NCBI RefSeq assembly: GCF_024294785.1
Contig: NZ_JANCLT010000018.1
Coordinates: 1 to 64,000 of the forward strand
Origin: Ectobacillus ponti
GTDB lineage: Bacteria > Bacillota > Bacilli > Bacillales > Bacillaceae_G
DNA length: 64,000 bases
Direction of reading: 5' to 3'
The position numbers and the translations under genes are program-made. Shown here one piece after another: positions 15,811 through 24,144 of this stretch. Numbering within the stretch: position 1 is the stretch's first letter; each line of letters begins with the position of its first letter. Below the pieces are notes generated by a model. It searched no databases, was not told the DNA's origin, and saw only the letters and a program-made list of their open reading frames with translations.

Positions 15811-15908
15811 TTGTAGGAAAGGTCAAATGAATTGTAGGAAAGGTCAAATGAATTGTGGGAAAGGCTAAGTGAATTGTAGGAAAGGCCAAACGAATTGTAG
15901 GAAAGTCA
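15811..15908 (+). repeat. 21-bp tandem repeat, four copies plus a part
   Basis: Units start at 15811, 15832, 15853, 15874 and 15895 (partial). Each begins TTGTAGGAAAGG and ends in AATGAA or a near match; the third and fourth units differ at a few positions. A 21-bp period is two helical turns, so a protein could bind every unit on one face. The array follows a terminator and lies in a 490-bp gene-free stretch (15711-16204) that holds nothing else I can identify. Confidence 0.85.
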
Positions 15909-16204
15909 TGCTACAAGATAAGAAATGCATGAATTCGCACACTGCTTGCTCCAGACCGGAAGCACAGAGTCTTCTTCGATCTATTTGTAGCGTGTTGACA
16001 GGAGGAATGTCAGGGTCTTTTATGAAGTCTCCGTGAAGAACCTTGAATAGGATACTTCATTTTACACATCATCCTATTTTTGGTAAACACGCTGCCCATA
16101 ACTGTACTAAAGCATGGAGGGAGCAAGACAGGATAAAAATGCGCTGCAAAGCTGGCACTGAGAGGGTAGAGACGGTGCTCCCAACGCTTAAAGGAGGAAT
16201 ACAA

Positions 16205-16654
16205 ATGACACAGCATATTTACATCTCCTCGCCATCCCCGCTGTCGACAGGCTCCTTCGGCTTGAACCCGGTGTCGCCGGAGCAGCCTAATGTGTATGCA
16301 ACCGAGCTGGACTTTGCCCATATCCATTTCGAGGACAACTGGAATGAAAAGCAGCAGCGGCGAACTCCCTTCAGCAGCCACCTCACCTATGAATACCAGG
16401 TGGCGCTCTGGTACGGCATTCCGGTGAAGCGCGGGGTGCGCCGGACGCCGGAGGAGGAGAAGTGCCTGCGGCTGTTGTATCAGTATGTGGAGGAAGCGCT
16501 GCAGCAAAGCGGGGTTGTGGAGTATTTTGCGAGCTGGCACGGGGAAGAAGAGGATTTGCTGCTGAAATGGAAGACAGTGCGTTGGGAGGAGATTCAGACA
16601 CCATATGATCTGGTGCTGGAGGACCGGGAGCTGTGGACGATTGTCAGGGAGTGA
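16205..16654 (+). CDS. hypothetical protein
   Basis: A 149-residue soluble protein. ATG at 16205 follows AAAGGAGGA at ideal spacing; the open frame extends upstream to 16043 without a ribosome binding site. Sequence is rich in aromatic and charged residues (FAHIHFEDNWNEKQQRRTPF; YEYQVALWYGIP) without a motif I know. No signal peptide or membrane segment. It stands alone between the repeat array and the permease. Confidence 0.65.
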   Translation: MTQHIYISSPSPLSTGSFGLNPVSPEQPNVYATELDFAHIHFEDNWNEKQQRRTPFSSHLTYEYQVALWYGIPVKRGVRRTPEEEKCLRLLYQYVEEALQQSGVVEYFASWHGEEEDLLLKWKTVRWEEIQTPYDLVLEDRELWTIVRE

Positions 16655-16689
16655 GGTCCTTTTGACATAAGGGCTTTTTTCTTTGTGTT

Positions 16690-16718
16690 TTGCACAAAAA
16701 TATTCATGGTTATGATAA
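16690..16718 (+). promoter_or_regulatory. probable promoter of the permease gene
   Basis: TTGCAC (16690-16695) and, 17 bp on, TGATAA (16713-16718); a TATGAT at 16711 gives a 15-bp alternative. Confidence 0.4.
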
Positions 16719-16787
16719 AATATCCATTGTGTTCCACCCACTGTCTTGGGTAGCTTGCATGTGTTATTCATTTTGGAAGGAGATGTG

Positions 16788-18101
16788 ATGGATTTGGCTG
16801 AAGCATTTACACGGCGTTTGAAGCTTTGGCACGTGGTGGCCATCGGGCTCGGCTATATGGCGCCGATGGCAGTGTTTGATACGTTTGGCATTGTAACGGA
16901 GATTACCTCGGGGCATGTTCCCGCCGCCTATACCTTAACGCTGGCAGCGATTCTTTGTACGGCTCTGAGCTATGGCCACATGGTGAAGGCCTTTCCGGGC
17001 GCGGGTTCTGCTTATACCTACGCGCAGCAGGCGCTGCACCCGAATGCCGGCTTTCTGATCGGCTGGGCAGCGATATTGGACTACTTATTTTTGCCGATGA
17101 TAAATGCCCTGCTGACGGATATTTATCTCAGCTCCATGTTTCCCGGGGTGCCGGGCTGGGTGTTCATTGTCGGATTTGCCGCACTTCTCACCTTGTTTAA
17201 TATATTCAGTGTGAAAATGACGGTTTCCTTTGGGGCGATTCTCGTACTCTTTCAGGTTACGACAGCCATTGTGTTTATCCTCCTGAGTGCAACGCAGTCG
17301 TTCGGCCAATGGAGCCTGCAGCCGTTCACCGGGAAAAGCGCCAGCATGAGCGGCCTGCTGGCGGGGGCGTCCATTCTGTGCTTCTCGTTTCTCGGGTTTG
17401 ATGCGATCAGCACGCTGTCGGAGGAGACGGTGCAGCCGAAAAAAACAATTCCGCGGGGGATTGTGCTGACAGCGCTCATCGGCGGCTTTCTGTTCATCAC
17501 CGTTTCGTTCTTCGCGCAGCTGCTGTTTCCAGAGGCATCGCTGTTTACAGATGTGGAAGGGGCTTCGGCGGAAATTGCCTATAAAATTGGCGGCACACTC
17601 TTTCAGTCTATCTTTGTGGCAGCCGCTTTGACGTCCACGATTGCTTCCGGCCTTGCTTCGCACATGAGCGCCTCGCGCCTCCTGTTTGCGATCAGCCGGG
17701 ACGGGTTTCTGCCGCGCCGGGTGTTCGGCTATCTCCATCCGCGCACGAAAACGCCGGTGTGGAACGTGCTGTTGATCGGCGTGATTTCGCTGGCGGCCGT
17801 GTTCCTCAGTCTTGAGAGCGCCACAGCGCTGATTAATTTTGGCGCGCTGGTTGCCTTCAGCGCGGTGAATCTGTCTGTGATTGCGCATTACTATATCAGA
17901 CGAGGGCGGCGTTCTCTTTCGGATACGTTCCGGTATTTGCTGCTGCCGCTGACCGGCTTCATTTTTGTCGTGTTTCTGTGGACAAGCCTGGAAAAGGCTT
18001 CTCTCTGGTTTGGTCTGAGCTGGACTGCCATCGGCATTGTCTATTTGCTGTATGTGCGGAAGACGAAGGAGATTACGGTTCCGTCGTTTCAATTTGAATA
18101 A
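16788..18101 (+). CDS. APC-family permease, PuuP (putrescine importer)-like
   Basis: A 437-residue transporter with about twelve membrane segments. The first segments read LWHVVAIGLGYMAPMAVFDTFGIV and FPGAGSAYTYAQQALHPNAGF, then DYLFLPMINALL, which closely follow the E. coli putrescine importer PuuP and set it apart from generic amino-acid permeases. It likely imports putrescine or a related amine using ion-motive force. AAGGAG lies 5 bases before the ATG at 16788. Single-gene unit with its own promoter and terminator, so no pathway neighbours help define the substrate. Confidence 0.8.
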   Translation: MDLAEAFTRRLKLWHVVAIGLGYMAPMAVFDTFGIVTEITSGHVPAAYTLTLAAILCTALSYGHMVKAFPGAGSAYTYAQQALHPNAGFLIGWAAILDYLFLPMINALLTDIYLSSMFPGVPGWVFIVGFAALLTLFNIFSVKMTVSFGAILVLFQVTTAIVFILLSATQSFGQWSLQPFTGKSASMSGLLAGASILCFSFLGFDAISTLSEETVQPKKTIPRGIVLTALIGGFLFITVSFFAQLLFPEASLFTDVEGASAEIAYKIGGTLFQSIFVAAALTSTIASGLASHMSASRLLFAISRDGFLPRRVFGYLHPRTKTPVWNVLLIGVISLAAVFLSLESATALINFGALVAFSAVNLSVIAHYYIRRGRRSLSDTFRYLLLPLTGFIFVVFLWTSLEKASLWFGLSWTAIGIVYLLYVRKTKEITVPSFQFE

Positions 18102-18109
18102 TATTGCAG

Positions 18110-18139
18110 CACCCGGGCAGTCTGGCCCGGGTGTTTTTT
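18110..18139 (+). terminator. intrinsic terminator
   Basis: CACCCGGGC (18110-18118) pairs perfectly with GCCCGGGTG (18125-18133), followed by six T. Confidence 0.92.
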
Positions 18140-18233
18140 CATTCGGATTATGCGGGAATTGGAATAAGGAAATGTGTATATCGTTTTATGCGCAATCATA
18201 CGTTAAGGTAGGCCACTATCAGGGGGGATGCGG

Positions 18234-19400
18234 ATGGATTTTTGCAGACAATGCGGGCAGCCGAAGCGGCGGGAGAGCGATAAGGTGTGCACAGGCTGCG
18301 GCAGCGTGTTTCCGCCGCCGGTTGCCGAGCCGGTTGTGGAGGAGAGGAAGCCGCAGGCGCGTTCCTTCATGAAATGGATTGCGGTGGTAGCGGTGCTTGG
18401 CGCCGCTGTCGGGTTCGGCTATGGGTACGTGAAGCATACATACAGCATGGAGCGCTTTGTGAATGAAGCCGGGAAGGCGGTCCGCAGTGCGGATGCCGGC
18501 TGGCTGGGGGACCATGTGAAGAAGGAAGGAAATGTGCTGCTGTCGGGGGAGGAAACGGCGGCATTTGTGAAGGATCTGTCTCAAGCAAGCTCTGTCCGCA
18601 AGCAGATTGCCGCTTCGCTTGAGGAGCAGCGGGAGGCGCTTGCTAAAGGCACGGCGCGGGAGCCGTTCGTGCTGCAGCTGCAGGAAAGCAAGCAAAGGAA
18701 GTGGTGGGTGATTCCGCAGTATGAGCTCGTGCTGGTGCCCGTAGTGTTGGAATTTGACGTACCTGACGGGGCAAAGGTGTCTCTCGACGGCAAGAGCGTG
18801 AAGGTCAGCGGCAAGGGGACGGTGTCGATGAGGGACATTATGCCTGGGGTGCATGAGGTTGTCATGGAGAAGGACGGCCGGAAGGAGGAGGCGACGCTGG
18901 AGGCGTGGCGGGCCGAGGAGATTGATACAGCCGAACTGGCGGAAGCGGTGGCGGCCTTCGGGCAGGATGAGGTGGTGCTTATGGAAGCGCCTGCAGCAGA
19001 GGCAGCTCCAAGCGGGCCGACTCTGGCGCAGATGCAGGAGTTCATCACCCAGTATTTGCGTGCCGGGGTGCAGACCTATAATGCCCGCGATATGCAGTAT
19101 GTGCTGCCGTACGTCGAGCCGGGCAGCCAGCTGCTGAAGGATACGGTGGCGTATTTGGCGATTTTGGAAAAGGGCGGCATCTATGAGGAGCTGCTGGGGG
19201 CGGAGGTGCAGGGTGTGGAACAGATTGCGCCGGGGGTGTACAACGTCACAGTGTTCTCCCGCTACAACATTTCGTATCAGCAGGGCGAGACTAGAAGATT
19301 CCAAAGCTATCACGTAATCTATCAGCTTGTAGAGGCGGAAGGACGCTTTGTCACCCGCCGGATTGTAAAGGAGGAGCTGGTGGAGAAGAAGCAGCTGTAG
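18234..19400 (+). CDS. TcaA/YvbJ-like zinc-ribbon membrane protein
   Basis: A 388-residue single-pass protein. Residues 1-25 form a zinc ribbon (C4, C7, C19, C22), a membrane helix spans about 47-66, and the remainder is outside the cell. The outer part begins with a helical domain and a PEGA-like small beta domain (VPDGAKVSLDGKSVKV), then a C-terminal domain of about 130 residues. This order matches Staphylococcus TcaA and Bacillus YvbJ, linked to cell-wall antibiotic response. ATG at 18234 is six bases after AGGGGGG; the ATG at 18228 is too close. First of six co-directional genes and a paralogue of the one at 24145. Confidence 0.75.
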   Translation: MDFCRQCGQPKRRESDKVCTGCGSVFPPPVAEPVVEERKPQARSFMKWIAVVAVLGAAVGFGYGYVKHTYSMERFVNEAGKAVRSADAGWLGDHVKKEGNVLLSGEETAAFVKDLSQASSVRKQIAASLEEQREALAKGTAREPFVLQLQESKQRKWWVIPQYELVLVPVVLEFDVPDGAKVSLDGKSVKVSGKGTVSMRDIMPGVHEVVMEKDGRKEEATLEAWRAEEIDTAELAEAVAAFGQDEVVLMEAPAAEAAPSGPTLAQMQEFITQYLRAGVQTYNARDMQYVLPYVEPGSQLLKDTVAYLAILEKGGIYEELLGAEVQGVEQIAPGVYNVTVFSRYNISYQQGETRRFQSYHVIYQLVEAEGRFVTRRIVKEELVEKKQL

Positions 19401-19457
19401 TGCCGTTCCCGTACGGGGCGGTTTCTTTTATGCGGCGAGAATGACAGGGGGAATGGG

Positions 19458-22016
19458 ATGAGGAAGTGGATGCTTTGGCTGCTTCTGCTTATGGTGCTGG
19501 GTGTGGCCGGCTATGCGGGCTATTTTTTCGGAAAAGGGAAGGGGTCAGCCCCGGCTGTGTCCGAAGCGGATGTGCAGGGAAACTATCATGACTATCCGCC
19601 TGCTTTGAATTTGCCTAAGGATTATGTGTGGGAGCTGAGCTTTGATCAGCCGCTGGATGCAGGGACGGTGTCGGAAGCGACCGTGTTTGTTACAGATATT
19701 AAGCAAAAGCGGGTGAAGGTGCAGGCCGAGCTGGCTTCCGGGGGCAAGACACTGCGGGTGCTGCCGCCAAAGGAAGGCTATAGGGAAGGGGCATATTACG
19801 AGCTGTACATACAGGATCGCGTGCAATACAAGGAGGGGCGGCGGGAAGAGGGGGCAGCGAAGCTTCCCTTCCTCATCCGCCGGGAAGACTATGGAGTTGT
19901 GGAGTATAAGGAAGGTGTAATAGATGTATCACAGACAGCCGGTGTCACTGTGCAGGGCAACCGTTTCACGCTGCCAAAGGGCGCTGTGGGAAAGCCGCCG
20001 GCAAAAGGGCAGGTGCTCCTCATTCCGACCGGGGAACCAATTGAGAAGGTCCGCGCTGTAAAGGTGCAGGCGGTCACTGAGCAGGGAGAGCTGTATGGTG
20101 TCACATACGGGCAGCCGGAGCTCCATGAGGTGGTGTCCAAAATAGATGTATACAAGATTTTGAGTTTACAGGATGCAGTCGTGGTGCCGGGCAGCATGGC
20201 GCCGGGCCTGGAGCTGCAGCCGATGCAGACAGCGGTGAACACGCTGCCGCCGGCGGGAAAAGGGGGAACGGCGATGCCAAAGCTGTTGTCTGCCACAGCG
20301 ACCTCCTTCACGGTGTCACAGCCTGAGGTGCGGAATAAGGGCGGTACAGGTCTGGATATCGGGGTGAATGGGGACGGAGCCTGGGTGCTGAAGTTCAACA
20401 GCTTCACGCTGCGGAAAAACAATCATGATTTTGTCATGGACGGCGAGGTTTCGCTGAATCCGGACTTTTTGTTTGATGCGGACTTTGAACTGGGCCAGCT
20501 GAAGCGGTTGACAGTCGGGCAGGATGTGACAACAGAGCAGAAGGTGCAGCTGTCTGTCGTCAAGCACAGTGCGGGGCCGGACTACAGCAACGTGCAGCTG
20601 AAGCAAAAGCTGTTTGCCCTGCAGTTTCCGATTTCCGGCATCCTTACCGGCACCCTGGAGTTTTATGCGTATGTGGAATGGGACTACAAAAAGAGCCAGC
20701 CCCTTGTCAGGGTGGCGGCCAAGCAAAAGGCCGGCTTCGGGGTGCATGTCAGTGAAGGAGAGGTAAAGCCGTTCTCGCATGTCAGCCACGAGGAGTCGGC
20801 GAAGCTTGGCGGCCAGTTCAGCTTTGAGGCACGGGATGGAATCGGCGGCGAAATCATAGCAAATGTGGCGAAGCTGCCGGTTGTCGGTGTGGAAGGAAAT
20901 GGCGGCGTATATGTGCAGGCGAAGGCGGCTGCCGGGGTGGAGGGCAGCGGGGATGTCCGCCTCAGCGCTTGTTTGCAGGCGGAGGTCGGGACATTTTTTG
21001 AAAGCAAGGCCAATTTGAAGGTTGCAAAGTACTTCCGGAATGATGCGCGCGATAAAGGAGAGCTGAGCTATGAGATTTTGAAAAGGAAGTTTCCGGGTAA
21101 AAAGCTGGCGGATGCCTGCTCGGTTGTGAAGGGGCTGGAGGCAGCGCCGAAAACGCTGCGCATGCGGCCGGGGGAGGAGAAGAGCCTGTCTGTATCAGCG
21201 TTGGTGGCCGACAGCTATGAGTTGGAAACAAAGAAGGTGAAGCTGCTGGAAAAGGAGGAAACACAGAAGAGGGTGTCCTTTCAGGTCAGCGACAGCAGTG
21301 TGCTCACGGTGACGCCGGAGGGCAAGGTGCGGGTGAACCAGAATGCGAAGAAGAAGGAGGCTGTGATTACGGTCCTGTACCAGGAGGGGAAGAAGCAATA
21401 CGAAACGAAGGTGCCGGTCGAGATTTCCCTGCCATTCAATCTGAAGGCTGAGGACTTGGCAGCCGCCAAGCGGTTCGGCGAATTGTACGGACAGCTTGTG
21501 CATACAATCTATCAATTTGCCGAGCAGCAGGAGCTTCCGCCTTTCGCAAGCATCGTGCCTGCCTTGGAGCGCATCGCCACGCAGGAGTATATCCAGTCGG
21601 ACCTTAAGCGTTTTTATGAACATTCCAAGGGTGTGCTGGACACATTCCCGCTTCCAGGGTCTGATGTTACGCCGCTGCAGTGCGAGGTGCAAAGCAACAG
21701 TGTGCACTGCCGCCTGCTGGATTTGAATGTGGAATCCGGCAATTCCATTTATGATGCCTATATGGTGCAGGAGGCGGGCGTCTGGAAAATCAGTAAAACG
21801 ATTGAGCATCCGTATAACGAAGAATTGACGGTGGAAATGGCGCAGGCTGTGGTGGCCGGCACGGGGCGGTACCGGGATATTTTCTATCTTGGCGACAAGC
21901 CGTCCGCGTACGGGGGCAAGGATTACTTATTTGAGGTGAGAGACGTACAGGAAAACCGCACGAAGCGGGTGCTGCTCGACAGCTCCGGTGCTACGGGAGT
22001 TGGGGAGGTCAAGTAG
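19458..22016 (+). CDS. large membrane-anchored extracellular protein with Ig-like domains
   Basis: An 852-residue protein anchored by an N-terminal helix (about 4-24) with no lipobox or clear cleavage site. A Big_5-type Ig-like domain follows (about 45-125: DYVWELSFDQPLDAGTVSEA), then about 400 residues of beta-rich sequence, and a second bacterial Ig-like domain near 560-650 (LTVTPEGKVRV). The last 200 residues form a helical and beta region resembling the extracellular ends of TcaA-like proteins. It has no zinc ribbon itself. No enzymatic motif seen. Sits between two zinc-ribbon genes; a short terminator-like GTACGGGGCGG stretch lies before it. Confidence 0.68.
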   Translation: MRKWMLWLLLLMVLGVAGYAGYFFGKGKGSAPAVSEADVQGNYHDYPPALNLPKDYVWELSFDQPLDAGTVSEATVFVTDIKQKRVKVQAELASGGKTLRVLPPKEGYREGAYYELYIQDRVQYKEGRREEGAAKLPFLIRREDYGVVEYKEGVIDVSQTAGVTVQGNRFTLPKGAVGKPPAKGQVLLIPTGEPIEKVRAVKVQAVTEQGELYGVTYGQPELHEVVSKIDVYKILSLQDAVVVPGSMAPGLELQPMQTAVNTLPPAGKGGTAMPKLLSATATSFTVSQPEVRNKGGTGLDIGVNGDGAWVLKFNSFTLRKNNHDFVMDGEVSLNPDFLFDADFELGQLKRLTVGQDVTTEQKVQLSVVKHSAGPDYSNVQLKQKLFALQFPISGILTGTLEFYAYVEWDYKKSQPLVRVAAKQKAGFGVHVSEGEVKPFSHVSHEESAKLGGQFSFEARDGIGGEIIANVAKLPVVGVEGNGGVYVQAKAAAGVEGSGDVRLSACLQAEVGTFFESKANLKVAKYFRNDARDKGELSYEILKRKFPGKKLADACSVVKGLEAAPKTLRMRPGEEKSLSVSALVADSYELETKKVKLLEKEETQKRVSFQVSDSSVLTVTPEGKVRVNQNAKKKEAVITVLYQEGKKQYETKVPVEISLPFNLKAEDLAAAKRFGELYGQLVHTIYQFAEQQELPPFASIVPALERIATQEYIQSDLKRFYEHSKGVLDTFPLPGSDVTPLQCEVQSNSVHCRLLDLNVESGNSIYDAYMVQEAGVWKISKTIEHPYNEELTVEMAQAVVAGTGRYRDIFYLGDKPSAYGGKDYLFEVRDVQENRTKRVLLDSSGATGVGEVK

Positions 22017-22130
22017 CTTTCACTCGTACGTGAATTTTTCAATCATGCAGGAAGGTATATAGAAATATATTGGAATCGTAGGGAGGAGCGGTTGTACCGC
22101 TTTCTGCCGATAGAGAAGGGAGCGTGTTGC

Positions 22131-22619
22131 ATGAGCAATTGGCAGCAGAAGGTCGGAGAGTTGGGATCGAAGGTTTCAGAGGCGGTGGAGCAGCAGAAGC
22201 AGCGGATTGCCCAGAGCCAGGAGGCAAGCGCGCTGCAAAAGCAGCTGCAGGCGCTGTTCAACCAGAAGGCCGGCTTCTATTTGGAGCTTGGCAGGCAGGT
22301 ACATAGCCATGCAAGGCGCGGCGAGCGGCTGCCGGAGGGGATTACAGTGCCGGCGGGCGAGCTGCGGGAGCTGGATGTACATATCTTTACCCTCCAGAAA
22401 AAGCTGGAGGCGCTGCAGGAAAGCAGCATGGACCGGTTATGCACGAGCTGCCAGGAGCCGATCGGTGCGGATGATAAGTTCTGCGGCGGCTGCGGGGCCA
22501 GACAAAGCGAGCCGAATCCGGAGCCGGAAACGGTGTGCGCCGCCTGTTCACAGGATATTCCGGCCAGCGCGGCCTTCTGCCATGTATGCGGCGCGAAGGT
22601 GGGGCAGCATGCACTGTAG
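22131..22619 (+). CDS. coiled-coil protein with two C-terminal zinc ribbons
   Basis: A 162-residue soluble protein. Residues 1-100 are helical and heptad-rich (WQQKVGELGSKVSEAVEQQKQRI and LQKKLEALQ), then two zinc ribbons: C104, C107, C118, C121 and C136, C139, C150, C153. No membrane segment, so it would sit on the cytoplasmic side, possibly scaffolding the ribbon ends of its neighbours. The ATG at 22131 follows GGGAG; the next gene starts 11 bases before its stop, so the two are coupled. Confidence 0.72.
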   Translation: MSNWQQKVGELGSKVSEAVEQQKQRIAQSQEASALQKQLQALFNQKAGFYLELGRQVHSHARRGERLPEGITVPAGELRELDVHIFTLQKKLEALQESSMDRLCTSCQEPIGADDKFCGGCGARQSEPNPEPETVCAACSQDIPASAAFCHVCGAKVGQHAL

Positions 22620-24093
22620 AGCGTGCGGCACAGCCGCTTATTCCTCCGGTCCCTACTGCATCAGCTGCGGTGCGGATGGCTTCCTCTATCACACAGGAGC
22701 GCGGTTCCTGGCCCAGGTGTTTCCGTTTTGCAAGGCGTGCGGCACGCACAATGAGAAGGGGAGCAATCATTGCATGAACTGCGGCGAAGCGCTGGCGCAC
22801 TACAGCATTGGGGTGGCACCGGCCCATGCGGAGTCGGTGCCGCAGGCGGCAGAATCTTCCGGCCGGCAGCTGGAGATTGAGATCAGGCTGCAATCGCTGC
22901 TGCTGCCGTTTGCCGCCGCGTTTGGCGGACTGCTGCTGTTCTTTTTTGCCTTATCCCTGTATATCAAAGGAAAGGCGTCAGACGCATTGGCCGGGGTGCT
23001 GGGCGGGACGATGGATCTGCTTCCCGGTTTCGGCCAAATGGGAGAGTCGGCCAAGGGCTTGTTTGCGGCGCTGCTGGGGACGGCGAATTTGTTCCTGCAG
23101 TCGCTTGGGACATCGTTCCGCTTTGGAACGAAGCTGGGGGAGCAGAGCTATGCTCTGGATATGCAAATTCCGCTTTCTGTGCTCGGCGTGCTCATCGCAG
23201 CCGTCTTCTTCTTTGTCGGTCGGGCAGCCGGACGCGGCAGCCGGCGCTCTTGGCTGGAATCCGCCATATCTGCCGTACTTGTTGGCGTGATGTTTGCCAT
23301 TGGCGCCGCTGTGCTCTCGTTCTTTGCGAGAGAGACGCTGACGGTTGAAGAGGTGACCATGAGCCTCCGTGTTCCGTTTTGGCGTGCGTTCCTGCATGCA
23401 TTTGTAATTGGGGCGTTGTTCAGCTTTGCCGGCATGCTGTATCAGCAGGGCAAATCTCTGCTGGAGCTTGCTGTAAAGGCGGCATGGCGGACACATTGGC
23501 TGCTGATGGCCTTTGTTGCGGTGGCCACGCTTATATGGGTGTTCGCTGAAGACGGTTTTGCAGGCGGCTCTGCCATGATGTCCTTCCTGCTCCTGCTGAT
23601 GCTTGCGCTGAATCTGTGCCTGCTTGTGCCGTTCGGCTCCTTTCATGTGAAGACGACCAGCATGCTTGACGGAAAGACCTTCGATGGAACCTTTTCTCTT
23701 GGGTCGCTGGAAAACACGAACAGCATGTACGGTGGCCTGCTCCAAGCGGATTTGGCAGGGGTGGATGCCATGCAAAGCATTGTCCTGTTCGCGCTGGCTG
23801 CTCTGATTCTGTATACAGTTTGGCGCGGATACCGGCATCCCGGCCAGATGACACAAATGGAGGCTGTCAAGATCAGCGCCGTTTTCGGCGCCTGCTTCGC
23901 GGTTTTCTCAGGCGGCTGGATGTATCTCATGCAGTCGGGCATCACAGCGGTTGGCGGCACAGGAAAGCTGCGGGAGCTGCTTGTCTGGGAGCCGTCCATG
24001 CTGCGAAATATGCTTCTCGCCTTTTTGCTGCTGACGGCGGCCCACTACGCGGGGCTGTGCTGGCGGCTGTACAAAAGCGGGGTTCGCTGGTGA
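22609..24093 (+). CDS. polytopic membrane protein with two N-terminal zinc ribbons
   Basis: A 494-residue protein. Two zinc ribbons open it (C3, C6, C17, C20 and C41, C44, C55, C58), followed after residue 85 by about ten hydrophobic segments. The start at 22609 lies inside the preceding gene, with AAGGTGGGG upstream; much longer frames in this phase are overlaps with that gene. The membrane part matches no transporter family I know and has few charged residues inside the helices. Position suggests a membrane platform for the surrounding ribbon proteins. Confidence 0.7.
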   Translation: MHCRACGTAAYSSGPYCISCGADGFLYHTGARFLAQVFPFCKACGTHNEKGSNHCMNCGEALAHYSIGVAPAHAESVPQAAESSGRQLEIEIRLQSLLLPFAAAFGGLLLFFFALSLYIKGKASDALAGVLGGTMDLLPGFGQMGESAKGLFAALLGTANLFLQSLGTSFRFGTKLGEQSYALDMQIPLSVLGVLIAAVFFFVGRAAGRGSRRSWLESAISAVLVGVMFAIGAAVLSFFARETLTVEEVTMSLRVPFWRAFLHAFVIGALFSFAGMLYQQGKSLLELAVKAAWRTHWLLMAFVAVATLIWVFAEDGFAGGSAMMSFLLLLMLALNLCLLVPFGSFHVKTTSMLDGKTFDGTFSLGSLENTNSMYGGLLQADLAGVDAMQSIVLFALAALILYTVWRGYRHPGQMTQMEAVKISAVFGACFAVFSGGWMYLMQSGITAVGGTGKLRELLVWEPSMLRNMLLAFLLLTAAHYAGLCWRLYKSGVRW

Positions 24094-24144
24094 AAGCGGG
24101 GAGGGCTGCATTTGGCCCTCCCTTTTAGGTAAGGAGGGGTGGAG

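Noticed and set aside
15811-15908. CRISPR array
   Set aside because: Units are contiguous with no unique spacers, and no cas gene is present.
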